Positions 16,839 through 27,043 are shown, counted from the first letter of the stretch. The stretch: DNA of 64,000 nt from Taklimakanibacter sp050251035 (GCA_050251035.1 JBFWNN010000018.1:1-64000); one strand, 5' to 3'. Notes: generated by a model not told the origin, from the letters alone. A program made the numbers and translations.

Positions 16839-17608
16839 ATTTCCTCGCCAATCTGGGCAGTGTCGTGCTGGCCCTCCTCGCCGAGACCGGGCGCATCGCA
16901 ATCTTCCTCAAGGACGCGCTGCTGCAGGGCCTGACGCCCACCATCTATGTGCGCCAGATCCTCGAGCAGATGCTGAAGATCGGCTACAACTCGCTGCCCG
17001 TCGTCGGTCTCACCGCCTTCTTCACCGGCGGCGCGCTGGCCTTGCAGATCTATCTCGGCGGCTCGCGCTTCAACGCCGAAAGCCTGGTCTCGACCATCGT
17101 GGCGCTGGGCATCACGCGCGAGCTGGGCCCTGTGCTCGCCGGCCTCATGGTGGCGGGCCGCGTCGGCGCCTCGATCGCGGCCGAGCTCGGCACCATGCGC
17201 GTCACCGAGCAGATCGACGCCTTGACCACGCTCGCCACCAATCCGTTCAAATATCTCGTGGGGCCCCGCCTCATCGCCGGCGTCGTCACGCTGCCGATCC
17301 TCGTCGGCATCGCCGATACGATCGGCATCATGGGCGGCTATATCGTCGGCACACGCTCGCTCGGCTTCAACTCCTATGCCTATATCAAGAACACCGTCGA
17401 CTTCCTGCAACTCGACGACGTGACCTCGGGCCTGATCAAAGCCGCCGTGTTCGGCTTCATCATCACGCTGATGGGCTGCTATCACGGCTTCAACTCCAAA
17501 GGCGGCGCGCAGGGCGTCGGCCGCGCCACCACCAATGCGGTGGTGAGCTCGGCCATCCTCATCCTCGCCGCCAATTTCGTCCTCACCTCACTGTTGTTCT
17601 CGGAGTGA
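16835..17608 (+). CDS. mlaE: MlaE-family ABC transporter permease (phospholipid/lipid transport)
   Basis: Inner-membrane permease of an Mla-type lipid transporter, 257 residues. Conserved MlaE segments: TAFFTGGALALQ, the RELGPVLAGLMVAGRVGAS motif near the middle (shown in part), AAELGTMRVTEQIDAL, and GCYHGFNSKGGAQGVG near the C-terminus. The start is GTG 16835 overlapping the alr stop (GTGA). The frame is open further upstream inside alr, but that part has no family resemblance. The ATPase follows after three bases. No MCE-domain MlaD gene follows in the window. In E. coli this complex keeps outer-membrane lipid asymmetry. Confidence 0.93.
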   Translation: MNFLANLGSVVLALLAETGRIAIFLKDALLQGLTPTIYVRQILEQMLKIGYNSLPVVGLTAFFTGGALALQIYLGGSRFNAESLVSTIVALGITRELGPVLAGLMVAGRVGASIAAELGTMRVTEQIDALTTLATNPFKYLVGPRLIAGVVTLPILVGIADTIGIMGGYIVGTRSLGFNSYAYIKNTVDFLQLDDVTSGLIKAAVFGFIITLMGCYHGFNSKGGAQGVGRATTNAVVSSAILILAANFVLTSLLFSE

Positions 17609-17611
17609 TCG

Positions 17612-18388
17612 ATGGACGAGACCGGCCATATCGTTCTGCAAGACGTGCGCAAGGCCTTCGGGCCCAAGAAGGTGCTGAACGGCATCAATCTCTCCGTGCC
17701 GAAAGGCCGCTCGATGGTCGTCATCGGCGGATCGGGCACCGGCAAATCGGTGATGATCAAGACCATCCTCGGCATCATCCGCCCGGATTCGGGCTCGATC
17801 GCCATCGGCGGCGAGGAAGTGACGAGGCTCAGCGGCAAGGAGCGCGACCAGTTCCTCTTGCGCTTCGGCATGCTGTTCCAGGGCGCCGCTCTCTTCGATT
17901 CGCTCCCCGTCTGGGAGAATGTCGCCTTCGGCCTCATCCAGGGCCGCAACACGCCGCGCAAGGACGCGCGCGACATCGCCATGGAGAAGCTCAGGCAAGT
18001 GGGCCTCGGCCCGGAAGTGGGCGCCCTCTATCCGGCGGAGCTGTCGGGCGGCATGCAGAAGCGCGTCGGCCTCGCCCGCGCGGTCGCGGCCGACCCCGAG
18101 ATCATCTTCTTCGACGAGCCGACGACCGGGCTCGATCCGATCATGGCCGACGTCATCAACAACCTCATCGTCGACTGCGTGAAGCGCCTGGGCGCCACCA
18201 CCATCTCGATCACCCATGACATGGCGTCGGCCCGCAAGATCGCCGACCGCATCGCCATGATCCACAAGGGCGAGATCATCTGGCAGGGCCCGGCCCGGGC
18301 CGTCGACACCAGCGGCAATCCTTACGTCGACCAGTTCATCCACGGCCGCGCCGAGGGTCCGATCCAGATGGAGATACTGAAGGCTTAG
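17612..18388 (+). CDS. mlaF: MlaF-family ABC transporter ATP-binding protein
   Basis: ATPase partner of the MlaE-like permease, 258 residues. Walker A is GGSGTGKS (Lys45), the Q-loop region is MLFQGAALFDSLPVWENVAFG, typical of MlaF, the signature is LSGGMQKR, Walker B is EIIFFDEPTTGLDP, and the switch is ITHDMAS. A hairpin with terminator character lies 13 bases after the stop, so the transcript probably ends here without mlaD, mlaC or mlaB. Confidence 0.94.
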   Translation: MDETGHIVLQDVRKAFGPKKVLNGINLSVPKGRSMVVIGGSGTGKSVMIKTILGIIRPDSGSIAIGGEEVTRLSGKERDQFLLRFGMLFQGAALFDSLPVWENVAFGLIQGRNTPRKDARDIAMEKLRQVGLGPEVGALYPAELSGGMQKRVGLARAVAADPEIIFFDEPTTGLDPIMADVINNLIVDCVKRLGATTISITHDMASARKIADRIAMIHKGEIIWQGPARAVDTSGNPYVDQFIHGRAEGPIQMEILKA

Positions 18389-18400
18389 TCCGACAAAAAG

Positions 18401-18423
18401 AAGGGCCGCGCGAGGCGGCCCTT
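18401..18423 (+). terminator. rho-independent terminator-like hairpin after mlaF
   Basis: AAGGGCCGC (18401-18409) pairs perfectly with GCGGCCCTT (18415-18423) around a 5-base loop, giving a 9-bp GC-rich stem right after the stop. The following bases are CCC rather than a T-run, so termination strength is uncertain. Confidence 0.6.
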
Positions 18424-18636
18424 CCCGTGAGATGCGTTGGTCAGCATCCCGAACCGGATACCATCAGGAAAGGCAAGGAGCCTCCGCTGCGACCCGCACG
18501 AGCGTGACAAACGCAGTGAACTCACTCGACATCGGATCACCTCCTTTCGATTGTTGAAACCGCCCCTAGTGTGGGGGCTTGCGGAGAGAATTTCAAGCGG
18601 GCAGTTTCAGGCCCCTTTGCCGAGCCGGGATCCGCC

Positions 18637-20307
18637 ATGCCCTCAGCCGATATCATCATCGCCAATGCCAGGATCCTCACCATGGACCCTGACCGGCCGC
18701 GCGCGGAGGCGCTGGCCATCGCCGGCAACCGCCTTCTGGCCCTCGGCAGCGCCGACGACGTCTTGAGCCTGAAGGCGAAGCATACGCGGATGATCGACGC
18801 CCGGGGTAAGACCGTGCTGCCCGGCATCGTCGAAAGCCACATGCATCTCTTCATGGGCGCGGTCGAGCTCGACAGCCTGATGGTGACCGGCATCGAAGGT
18901 ATCGATGCCCTGACCAGGGTGGTGCGCGACTATGCCGGCACGCGCCCCAATGACAGGATCATCGTCGCCAATGGCGCGGGCTACATGGCGATCCGGCCGA
19001 CCGGCGTGATCACACGCCACGATCTCGACCGGATCCTGCCCGACCGCCCCTTCATGATGGCCTGTTTCGACCATCACACGATCTGGGCCAATACGGCGGC
19101 GCTCACGGAAGCCGGGCTCCTGCACGGCAAGACGCTGCCGCCCGGCAATGAGATCGTCATGGGTCCGGACGGTCTTGCCTCCGGCGAGCTCAAGGAGCCC
19201 GCAGCCTATGGCCCCGTCTTCCAGCTGACGCCGACCGAGGGGCGCGAAGGCCTCGGCATGGCGACGGGCGAAGATCCGGTGCCGCCCGCGACCCAAGAGC
19301 AGCGGCGCACCGATATGGCGGCGTTGCGGCGCGGCCTCGCTTATTGCGCCTCGCTCGGCATCACCTCCATCCACAACATGGACGGCAATTTCTACCAGCT
19401 CGAGCTCCTCGACGCGCTGCGCCGGGACGGCGATCTCATCTGCCGCGTCCAGGTGCCGTGGCATCAGAAGAACTATTTCGCCCTCGAGCGCGTCGACGAG
19501 GCGGTCGAGATGCGGGCGCGCTACAATGACGACATGCTCTATTCGGGCCGGGTCAAGATCTTCATGGACGGCGTGCTCGAATCCATGACGGCGCTCATGC
19601 TCGAGGACTATCCCGGCCATCCGGGCGAGCGCGGCCTGCCGCTCTTCACCGCCCAGGAGTTCAACGAGCTCGCGACCCGCGCCGACCGGCATGGGCTGCA
19701 GATCAGCGTGCATGCGATCGGCGACGGCGCGGTCAGGCGTACGCTCGACGGCTATGAAGCGGCACGCCGCGCCAATGGCCGGCGCGATTCCCGCCACCGC
19801 ATCGAGCATATCGAGCTGATCGACCCCGCCGATATCCCGCGTTTCAAGGACCTCGGCGTCACGGCCTCGATGCAGCCGGTCGTGGGTCTCGGCGTGCCGG
19901 GCGTTCCGCTCGAGCCCTGCCGCGCGCGCATCGGCCGCAAGCTGCCCTTCGCCTATGGCTGGCAGACCTTGCGCGACGCGGGCGCCCCTATGATCTTTTC
20001 CTCCGACTGGCCGGTCTCGCCGCTCGATCCTTTGCTCGGCATGCAGTCGGCGATGACGCAGGCGCCGCTCGAGCCCCATTGCCCGCCGCAACGCCAGAGC
20101 CTCATGGACACAATCGCGGCCTTCACCGCGGATGGCGCCCGTGCGGAATTCGCCGAGAGCAGGAAAGGCCGGCTGAAGCCCGGACTGCTCGCCGATGTCG
20201 TGGTGCTCGACGGCGATCTCGAGGCGACCCCCGCGACGGAGGTCGCAGCCGCCAAGCCCGTGGTGACGATCTGCGATGGGCGGGTCACCTTCGACAAGGA
20301 GGCCTGA
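18637..20307 (+). CDS. amidohydrolase family 3 protein (YtcJ-like)
   Basis: A 556-residue metal-dependent hydrolase of the YtcJ/N-acyl-D-amino-acid-deacylase side of the amidohydrolases. Metal motif HMH (His68 and His70 in GIVESHMHLF). Others: SVHAIGDGAVR, RIEHIEL, and Asp in FSSDWPVSPLDP. The C-terminal sandwich strand LKPGLLADVVVLDGD is present. ATG 18637 is preferred to the in-frame ATG at 18571 because the protein then starts with the usual ADIIIANARILTMD strand. It stands alone on this strand between the mlaF terminator and msrA. The substrate is unknown. Confidence 0.88.
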   Translation: MPSADIIIANARILTMDPDRPRAEALAIAGNRLLALGSADDVLSLKAKHTRMIDARGKTVLPGIVESHMHLFMGAVELDSLMVTGIEGIDALTRVVRDYAGTRPNDRIIVANGAGYMAIRPTGVITRHDLDRILPDRPFMMACFDHHTIWANTAALTEAGLLHGKTLPPGNEIVMGPDGLASGELKEPAAYGPVFQLTPTEGREGLGMATGEDPVPPATQEQRRTDMAALRRGLAYCASLGITSIHNMDGNFYQLELLDALRRDGDLICRVQVPWHQKNYFALERVDEAVEMRARYNDDMLYSGRVKIFMDGVLESMTALMLEDYPGHPGERGLPLFTAQEFNELATRADRHGLQISVHAIGDGAVRRTLDGYEAARRANGRRDSRHRIEHIELIDPADIPRFKDLGVTASMQPVVGLGVPGVPLEPCRARIGRKLPFAYGWQTLRDAGAPMIFSSDWPVSPLDPLLGMQSAMTQAPLEPHCPPQRQSLMDTIAAFTADGARAEFAESRKGRLKPGLLADVVVLDGDLEATPATEVAAAKPVVTICDGRVTFDKEA

Positions 20308-20310
20308 CGT

Positions 20311-20332
20311 CCGTTCACTTGCCCGTGAACGG
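20311..20332 (+). other. perfect 8-bp hairpin after the amidohydrolase gene
   Basis: CCGTTCAC (20311-20318) and GTGAACGG (20325-20332) are exact inverted repeats around TTGCCC, four bases after the stop codon. There is no T-run after it, so it may be a weak terminator, an mRNA-stabilising hairpin or a protein site. Confidence 0.4.
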
Positions 20333-20401
20333 CGCCGCAGCTTCGTAATGTTGTCCCATCGAGGGGCGTATTGGTCTGCACGCGGCTTGTGGAGATCACG
20401 C

Positions 20402-21136
20402 ATGACCAAGACCTGTCTGTCCCTCTCGTCCCGCCCTTTCCGGCTTCTCGCCGCGTGGACGGCCCTGCTCGCCGGCGGCCTGACGCTCGACGCGAACATG
20501 ACGCGCGCCCAGGAGGGCCTCGAAATTCCTGCCCCCGCCTTGGACGAGGCCGCGAGCACCGCCACGTCGGAAACCGCCATTCTCGCCGGCGGCTGCTTCT
20601 GGGGCGTGCAGGGCGTCTTCCAGCGTGTCGACGGCGTCACCAATGCGGTGTCGGGCTATGCCGGCGGCGAGGCGAAGACGGCGCAGTATGAGACGGTCGG
20701 CAGCGGCACGACCGGCCATGCCGAGGCGGTCAGGATCACCTATGATCCGCGCCAGATCAGCTATGGCCGCATCCTGCAGATCTATTTCTCTGTCGCCCAT
20801 GATCCGACCCAGCTCGACCGCCAGGGTCCGGATGTCGGCCCGCAATACCGCTCGGCCATATTTCCGGTGAATGACGCGCAGGCGAAGATCGCCAAGGCCT
20901 ATGTCGCCGAGCTCGACCAGGCGAAGCTGTACGAAGCGAAGATCGTCACCAGGATCGAGCCCGGCCACGCCTTCTACCCGGCCGAGGCCTATCATCAGGA
21001 CTTCCTGACGCTGAACCCGACCTATCCCTATATCGTCTATAACGATCTGCCGAAGATCGCCAATCTGAAGCGCCTCTTCCCCAAGCTCTATCGCGACGAT
21101 CCCGTGCTGGTGTCCGAGGCGGGTTTGTCGAACTGA
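20402..21136 (+). CDS. msrA: secreted peptide-methionine (S)-S-oxide reductase MsrA, single-Cys type
   Basis: Reduces methionine-S-sulfoxide in proteins. The 244 residues begin with a Sec signal (basic start, LLAAWTALLAGGLTLDA, probable cleavage near residue 36 at TRAQEG), so it should act in the periplasm. The MsrA core follows: Cys65 in GGCFWG, GYAGGEAKTAQYE, SGTTGHAEAV, and DVGPQYRSAIF. No Cys occurs after Cys65, so no internal resolving Cys exists and recycling must use an external thiol. ATG 20402 is chosen because the signal peptide starts there. A second, cytoplasmic msrA lies at 40973. Confidence 0.92.
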   Translation: MTKTCLSLSSRPFRLLAAWTALLAGGLTLDANMTRAQEGLEIPAPALDEAASTATSETAILAGGCFWGVQGVFQRVDGVTNAVSGYAGGEAKTAQYETVGSGTTGHAEAVRITYDPRQISYGRILQIYFSVAHDPTQLDRQGPDVGPQYRSAIFPVNDAQAKIAKAYVAELDQAKLYEAKIVTRIEPGHAFYPAEAYHQDFLTLNPTYPYIVYNDLPKIANLKRLFPKLYRDDPVLVSEAGLSN

Positions 21137-21218
21137 CCATGCGCTCACCCTGTAAACTCGATTAGGAACCAAGTGAACGAACACGGGTTTCCTTACCGTC
21201 AGCGAGATGGAGGAGGTC

Positions 21219-21644
21219 GTGTTCCATATTCAGAGAATTTCCTTGGCCGGGCTTGCCGGCCTGATGATGCTGGCTGCTCCTGCCCTTGGCGAAACGATGA
21301 TGTTCAAGGCCGATCTCAAAGCGGCAAGCGAAGTCCCGCCCGCCCAGAGCAACGGTGAAGGCAATGCCATGGTGACGCTCGACACCGAAAAGAAGACGGT
21401 TGCCTGGAAGACGACCTTCAGCGGTCTTTCCGGCGATGCGACCGCCGCGCATTTTCATGGGCCGGCCGCACCCGGCGAGAATGCCGGGCCGGCCGTCGAC
21501 ATTTCGGGTAAGATCGAGGAAGGCTCGGCTTCCGTCACCGACGACCAGGTCAAGGATCTGCAGGCCGGCAAGTGGTACATCAATATCCACACCGCGAAAT
21601 ACCCCGACGGTGAAATTCGCGGCCAGCTTGAAATCGCCAAGTAA
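21219..21644 (+). CDS. secreted CHRD-domain protein
   Basis: A CHRD (chordin-type) domain protein of 141 residues. After a signal peptide (RISLAGLAGLMMLAAPALGE) the domain runs from FKADLKAASEVPP to GEIRGQLEIAK, with AHFHGPA and WYINIHTAKYPDGEIRG as clear CHRD hallmarks. The ORF could begin at ATG 21207, but GGAGGAGG (21209-21216) would then be coding. That run is an excellent Shine-Dalgarno for GTG 21219, so GTG is preferred. The domain is a small beta-sandwich, often extracytoplasmic; bacterial function is unclear. Confidence 0.85.
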   Translation: MFHIQRISLAGLAGLMMLAAPALGETMMFKADLKAASEVPPAQSNGEGNAMVTLDTEKKTVAWKTTFSGLSGDATAAHFHGPAAPGENAGPAVDISGKIEEGSASVTDDQVKDLQAGKWYINIHTAKYPDGEIRGQLEIAK

Positions 21645-21684
21645 CACCATTGCCGGCTTCATGCCGCCCATGCGACGGCGCAAT

Positions 21685-21714
21685 GAGGTGAGAGAGACCG
21701 GTCTCTCTCACCTC
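21685..21714. other. perfect 30-bp palindrome between the CHRD and HPP genes
   Basis: GAGGTGAGAGAGACC (21685-21699) is followed directly by its exact reverse complement (21700-21714). As RNA it would form a 13-bp stem with a CCGG tetraloop. No T-run follows, so it is either a terminator that does not depend on a U-tract or a strong dimeric protein-binding site. Confidence 0.7.
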
Positions 21715-21807
21715 CCGTCCAGCCGCTGGCTGCCTTGCTTGGCCTTTCTTGACACCTCGTCCGAGGCTGCTAAGCAGCGGGTCTCCCTCGCTGTTCCCTC
21801 ATTTCCG

Positions 21808-22950
21808 ATGCCCCTTCCCAGCAAGTTTCAGTGGTTCCGCCCCATTCTCGCCGGCGCGACCTTGCGTGACCGCCTGATCGCGAGCCTCGGCACAATGATC
21901 GGCATCGGCCTCACCGGTCTCATCTGCGGCCTCTGCCTCGGTCCCGATCCATTGTTGCCGCTGATCGTGGCGCCCATCGGTGCATCCGCCGTGCTGCTCT
22001 TCGCCGTGCCGTCGAGCCCCCTCGCCCAACCCTGGCCGATCATCGGCGGCAACACCATTTCCGCCCTTGTCGGCGTGGCGGTGGTGCAGGTGCTGCCCGA
22101 TCCGCTCTTCGCCACCGGCATCGCCGTGGCGCTCGCCATCGTCGTCATGTCTTTCACCCGCTGCCTCCATCCGCCGGGTGGTGCTGCGGCGCTCACCGCG
22201 GTGATCGGCGGCGCGGCCGTGACCAATGCGGGCTTCCTCTTTCCCTTCGTGCCCATCGCCCTCAATTCGGTGCTGCTGGTCCTTTTGGGCATGGCCTTCC
22301 ACAGGCTCACCCGGCGCGCCTATCCGCATGTGGCCCTGCCGGTCGCCGTCAACGAGCACAAGACCAGGGACCGGCCGGCCTCGTTGCGCGTCGGCGTGCA
22401 AAGCGCCGATATCGACGCCGCGCTCGCCAAGACGGGCGAGAGCTACGACATCGATCGCCACGATCTCGACCGCCTGCTGCGCGAGGTCGAGACCCAGGTC
22501 CTCACGCGCATGCACAGCATGATCAAGGCGCGCGAGATCATGTCGCGCGATGTCGTGACCATCGACCGGAACGCGCTCAGCGACAGGGCGCGGCGCCTGC
22601 TTCTCGACCACGATATCAGAACGCTTCCCGTCCTCGACGAAGGCGGCAAGCTTGCCGGAACCGTCGGCCTGCGCGAGCTCGCGGCGGGGTTGGAGCGCAT
22701 CCGCGACAGGATCTCGCCTGCCGTCACGGCCCGGCCGGATATGCCGATCACCGATCTCATTCCGCTGCTCAGCAACGGGCGCACTCATGCGGTGATCATC
22801 ACCGACCGGGACGGCCGGATCGCTGGCATCGTCACCCAGACCGATCTTCTGGTGGCGGTGTCGCGCGCCTTGCTCGCCAAGGACCTGGCGGATGCCGAAA
22901 GCTGGAAGCCGCTGACGGGCGATTGGCCGGCCCAGGCACTCCGGGCTTGA
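21808..22950 (+). CDS. HPP-family membrane protein with C-terminal CBS pair
   Basis: A 380-residue inner-membrane protein. Residues 20-170 contain about five membrane helices with the defining HPPGG motif (RCLHPPGGAAALT) and PIGASAVLLFAVP. Residues 235-360 form two CBS domains (AREIMSRDVVTIDRNA ... GKLAGTVGLRELA; THAVIITDRDGRIAGIVTQTDL). The HPP domain has been linked to nitrite transport in chloroplasts; CBS pairs bind adenosyl ligands and usually regulate. ATG 21808 places the first membrane segment near the N-terminus; the long upstream frame overlaps the CHRD gene and is not plausible. Confidence 0.88.
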   Translation: MPLPSKFQWFRPILAGATLRDRLIASLGTMIGIGLTGLICGLCLGPDPLLPLIVAPIGASAVLLFAVPSSPLAQPWPIIGGNTISALVGVAVVQVLPDPLFATGIAVALAIVVMSFTRCLHPPGGAAALTAVIGGAAVTNAGFLFPFVPIALNSVLLVLLGMAFHRLTRRAYPHVALPVAVNEHKTRDRPASLRVGVQSADIDAALAKTGESYDIDRHDLDRLLREVETQVLTRMHSMIKAREIMSRDVVTIDRNALSDRARRLLLDHDIRTLPVLDEGGKLAGTVGLRELAAGLERIRDRISPAVTARPDMPITDLIPLLSNGRTHAVIITDRDGRIAGIVTQTDLLVAVSRALLAKDLADAESWKPLTGDWPAQALRA

Positions 22951-23346
22951 AATTTCGGCGGCGCGTCCCTATCTGGAGTGATCCCCCGCCCAAACAGGCT
23001 TCAATCCTCCGGCGACGTCATGCCGCGCGATTGATGTGAGAGGATCAGGACGGATGTACTCCGATCTTCTCTTGCCGCTGGCCGCTTGACGTCGGCCAGC
23101 ATGAGCGGAGGTACCCATTCCGGCTGACCTTGCCGACGCGCCAAATGCGCCAAAGTTCCGGCGCAAGTGCAATGCCGGGGCAACCATCATCACATGTTGT
23201 TACGGATTGTATTGCGCATGGCGAAAGCATTTGAAAAGACGGGCGCTTTCCCGGCGCAGCGGAAAGATGCGCTGGGGAACTGATTAAAAACACATGGCTT
23301 GGCTTCCTGACGGACTCTTACGGATTCTTAATGGAAGGAAGTCGCC
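22951..23346. other. 396-base intergenic region without a supported gene
   Basis: Less GC-rich than its surroundings. The only ORFs are short and carry no recognisable domain. The last bases hold GGAAGG as a ribosome-binding site for the next gene. No clear promoter pair or hairpin was identified. Confidence 0.5.
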
Positions 23347-24678
23347 ATGCGATTCAGAAAAATCCTCATCTACTCGATTGCCACCGCGGCGGTGGCGCTC
23401 GTCACGCCGAGCGTCGCGCCGATCCTCGTCACGCCTTTTGCCGCGCAAGCGGATACCAAAGTCTCCGTTTCGATCGGAACTTTCTACAATGATCTGGCGC
23501 CCCATGGCAGCTGGGTCAGCTATCGCGAGTCCTATGTGTTCGTTCCCGCACGCATGTCGGCCGACTGGCGTCCTTACACGGTCGGCCATTGGGTTCATAC
23601 CAAGCGCTATGGCTGGCTGTGGGTGTCGGACGAGCCCTTCGGCTGGGCGACCTATCATTATGGGCGCTGGGGCTATGCCGAGGACATCGGCTGGTATTGG
23701 GTTCCCGGCAGGCGCTGGGCGCCGGCCTGGGTCGCCTGGCGGCGCAGCGGCGATCACGTCGTCTGGGCGCCTTTGCCGCCCGGCCGCGGCGACGACGTCT
23801 CGGTCGAGATCTCGATCGAGGACGTGCCCGAAAATTACTGGGTCGCCGTGCCGTCGCGCAACTTCCTCGATGTCGATCTGTCGGTCGCCATCATCGATGA
23901 CGACACCGAGCGTGTTCGCATCATCGAAACGGCCGAGCCGGTCGGCATCGTCAGTGTCGAGAACAATGTCGTCGTCAACAACGTGATCGATGTCGACTAT
24001 GTCGAGAAGACGACCGAGAAGAAGGTCGAAACGGTCGAAGTGAAGGAGACCGACGACCCGAAGCAGGTGGGCAAAGGCTCGGAAGGCGAAGTCGCGGTCT
24101 TCAGCGGCGAAGTCCAGGACGAGAAGGATGCCAAGCCGTCCGAGGTCAAGGACGTCGAGGAGGTCAAGAAGGAGAAGGCCGAAGCAAACGAAACACCTCA
24201 GGGCCAGCAGCCCGGCGGTGAGCAAGGCACGAACCAAGACCAAGGTCAGGACCAGCAACAGGGTCAGGACCAGCAGCAAGGCAAGGACCAGCAGCAGGGT
24301 CAGGACCAGCAGCAAGGCAAGGACCAGCAGCAGGGTCAGGACCAGCAGCAAGGCAAGGACCAGCAGCAAGGCAAGAAGCGGCAAAAGAGTAAGGACCAGC
24401 AGGAGGGTCAGGACCAGCAGCAGAGTCAGGACCAGCAACAGGGTCAGGACCAGCAACAGGGTCAGGACCAGAAGCAGGGTCAGGACCAGAAGCAGGGCCA
24501 GGACCAGCAGCAAGGCAAGGAGCGGCAAAAGGGTAAGGACCGGCAAAAGGGCCAGGACCAGCAGCAAGGTCAGGAGCAAGACCAGCCTCAGGGTGAAGAG
24601 CTGCCGCAAGACCAAGGTGGGTCTCAGGGCGAAGGCGGATCCCAAGGGGAAGAGGTGCTGCCGGAGCAACAGCAGTAA
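23347..24678 (+). CDS. secreted DUF6600-like protein with Gln/Asp/Lys hexapeptide-repeat tail
   Basis: A 443-residue exported protein. After a signal peptide (ATAAVALVTPSVAP; cleavage probably near AAQADTK) comes a Trp/Tyr-rich domain at about residues 40-165 with repeated blocks (HGSWVSYRESYVFVP, GHWVHTKRYGWLWVSDEPFG, GRWGYAEDIGWYWVPG), resembling the DUF6600 family. A charged linker follows, then a tail of 19 six-residue units (GQDQQQ, GKDQQQ and variants) from base 24244 to 24585, and an acidic Gly/Glu/Gln end. The tail is low-complexity and hydrophilic, perhaps a flexible spacer in the cell envelope. It is monocistronic and ends at a strong terminator. Function unknown. Confidence 0.8.
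   Translation: MRFRKILIYSIATAAVALVTPSVAPILVTPFAAQADTKVSVSIGTFYNDLAPHGSWVSYRESYVFVPARMSADWRPYTVGHWVHTKRYGWLWVSDEPFGWATYHYGRWGYAEDIGWYWVPGRRWAPAWVAWRRSGDHVVWAPLPPGRGDDVSVEISIEDVPENYWVAVPSRNFLDVDLSVAIIDDDTERVRIIETAEPVGIVSVENNVVVNNVIDVDYVEKTTEKKVETVEVKETDDPKQVGKGSEGEVAVFSGEVQDEKDAKPSEVKDVEEVKKEKAEANETPQGQQPGGEQGTNQDQGQDQQQGQDQQQGKDQQQGQDQQQGKDQQQGQDQQQGKDQQQGKKRQKSKDQQEGQDQQQSQDQQQGQDQQQGQDQKQGQDQKQGQDQQQGKERQKGKDRQKGQDQQQGQEQDQPQGEELPQDQGGSQGEGGSQGEEVLPEQQQ
24244..24585 (+). repeat. 19 tandem 18-base units encoding GQDQQQ/GKDQQQ hexapeptides
   Basis: Units of the type GGTCAGGACCAGCAGCAA, with K or Q at the second residue, repeat in frame with no break. The early part alternates GQDQQQ and GKDQQQ almost perfectly, which indicates recent expansion of a 36-base double unit. 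The array is likely prone to length variation between strains. Confidence 0.9.
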
Positions 24679-24723
24679 GGCGGATGGAAGATCGCCGCTG
24701 ATTGCACAATCGCACAATGAGCC

Positions 24724-24760
24724 GGGCGCGTGATCATGTGATCGCGCGCCCTTCTTGTTG
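24724..24760 (+). terminator. rho-independent terminator after the DUF6600-like gene
   Basis: GGGCGCGTGATCA (24724-24736) pairs with TGATCGCGCGCCC (24739-24751) with one G-U wobble and a very small loop. TTCTTGTT follows. Stem length, GC content and the T-rich tail fit an intrinsic terminator. Confidence 0.8.
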
Positions 24761-24847
24761 CGTTTGACCATTGATATTTCAGAAGGCGGCGCGTGATGGC
24801 GGAGGAACGGCTTGCCTCACACGCCCCGGCACGCCAAATAGGGGCGC

Positions 24848-26239
<1,392 letters not shown>

Positions 26240-26301
26240 CCCATGCCACAAAAGCTGCCTATAAGATCGCCGATACAGGCCCTCACAGGACGGACTGGCT
26301 A

Positions 26302-27033
26302 ATGCCATTTCAACTGCTCGATCTCATTCTCGCCGGCATCATGATCATCTCGGGGCTGCTCGCGCTCATGCGCGGCTTCACCCGCGAGGTGCTCTCGCTC
26401 ATCGCCTGGGGTGCGGCGGCGGTCGCCGCCTATTTCGCCATCCACTCGAAGGAGCTCGTCGGCTTCGCCGGCCAATATCTCCAACCCGAGATCGTCGCCA
26501 AGATCGCCGTCGGCGGCTCGGTGTTCCTCGTCGTGCTGATCGTCGTGTCGCTCGTCAGCGTGAAGCTCTCCGATGTCGTGGTCGATTCCGCCGCCGGCGC
26601 CTTCGACCGCACGCTCGGCTTCTTCTACGGGCTGGCCCGCGGCCTGGTGCTGGTCGTCATCGCCTATCTCTTCTATGGCTGGCTCATTCCCTTCGACCGG
26701 CAGGAAGAGTGGGTGAAGAACGCCCGCTCGCTGCCGGTCATCCAATCGGTCGGCGAAGTCATATTGTCCCTGGTGCCGCCCGACATCGCCGAGACGCTGA
26801 CCAACTCGTCGATCCTCACCAATCAGGCGCCGACGCAGCAGCCGCCCGCGGCGCAGACCGGCAGCGGTGATACGCAAGCCTCGCCCGGCGACGAGGAAGG
26901 CTACAAGAAGAACGAGTCGCAAGGTCTCGACCAGCTGATCCAGGGAACGCAGGGCAGCCAAGGCAATCAGACCTCGCCGCCTCCCGACAATCAGGAGCAG
27001 CCGGATTTCGGCGGCCAGACCAACCCCAATTGA
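26302..27033 (+). CDS. cvpA: CvpA family membrane protein
   Basis: A 243-residue homologue of the colicin V production protein. Four membrane helices occupy about residues 1-125 (starting FQLLDLILAGIMIISGLLALMRG, with the family's GFTREVLSL and RTLGFFYGLARG motifs). The C-terminus from residue 165 is polar, Gln/Gly/Pro-rich and probably disordered. Position directly before purF is the classic arrangement. Its molecular role is unsettled. Confidence 0.92.
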   Translation: MPFQLLDLILAGIMIISGLLALMRGFTREVLSLIAWGAAAVAAYFAIHSKELVGFAGQYLQPEIVAKIAVGGSVFLVVLIVVSLVSVKLSDVVVDSAAGAFDRTLGFFYGLARGLVLVVIAYLFYGWLIPFDRQEEWVKNARSLPVIQSVGEVILSLVPPDIAETLTNSSILTNQAPTQQPPAAQTGSGDTQASPGDEEGYKKNESQGLDQLIQGTQGSQGNQTSPPPDNQEQPDFGGQTNPN

Positions 27034-27043
27034 GGATGACGTG

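Noticed and set aside
23284..24771. A 495-residue minus-strand frame made of Leu/Val/Ala repeats opposite the DUF6600-like gene
   Set aside because: It is the antisense of the Gln-rich repeat array. The plus frame has a signal peptide, a recognisable domain and a terminator, so the hydrophobic antisense is an artefact.
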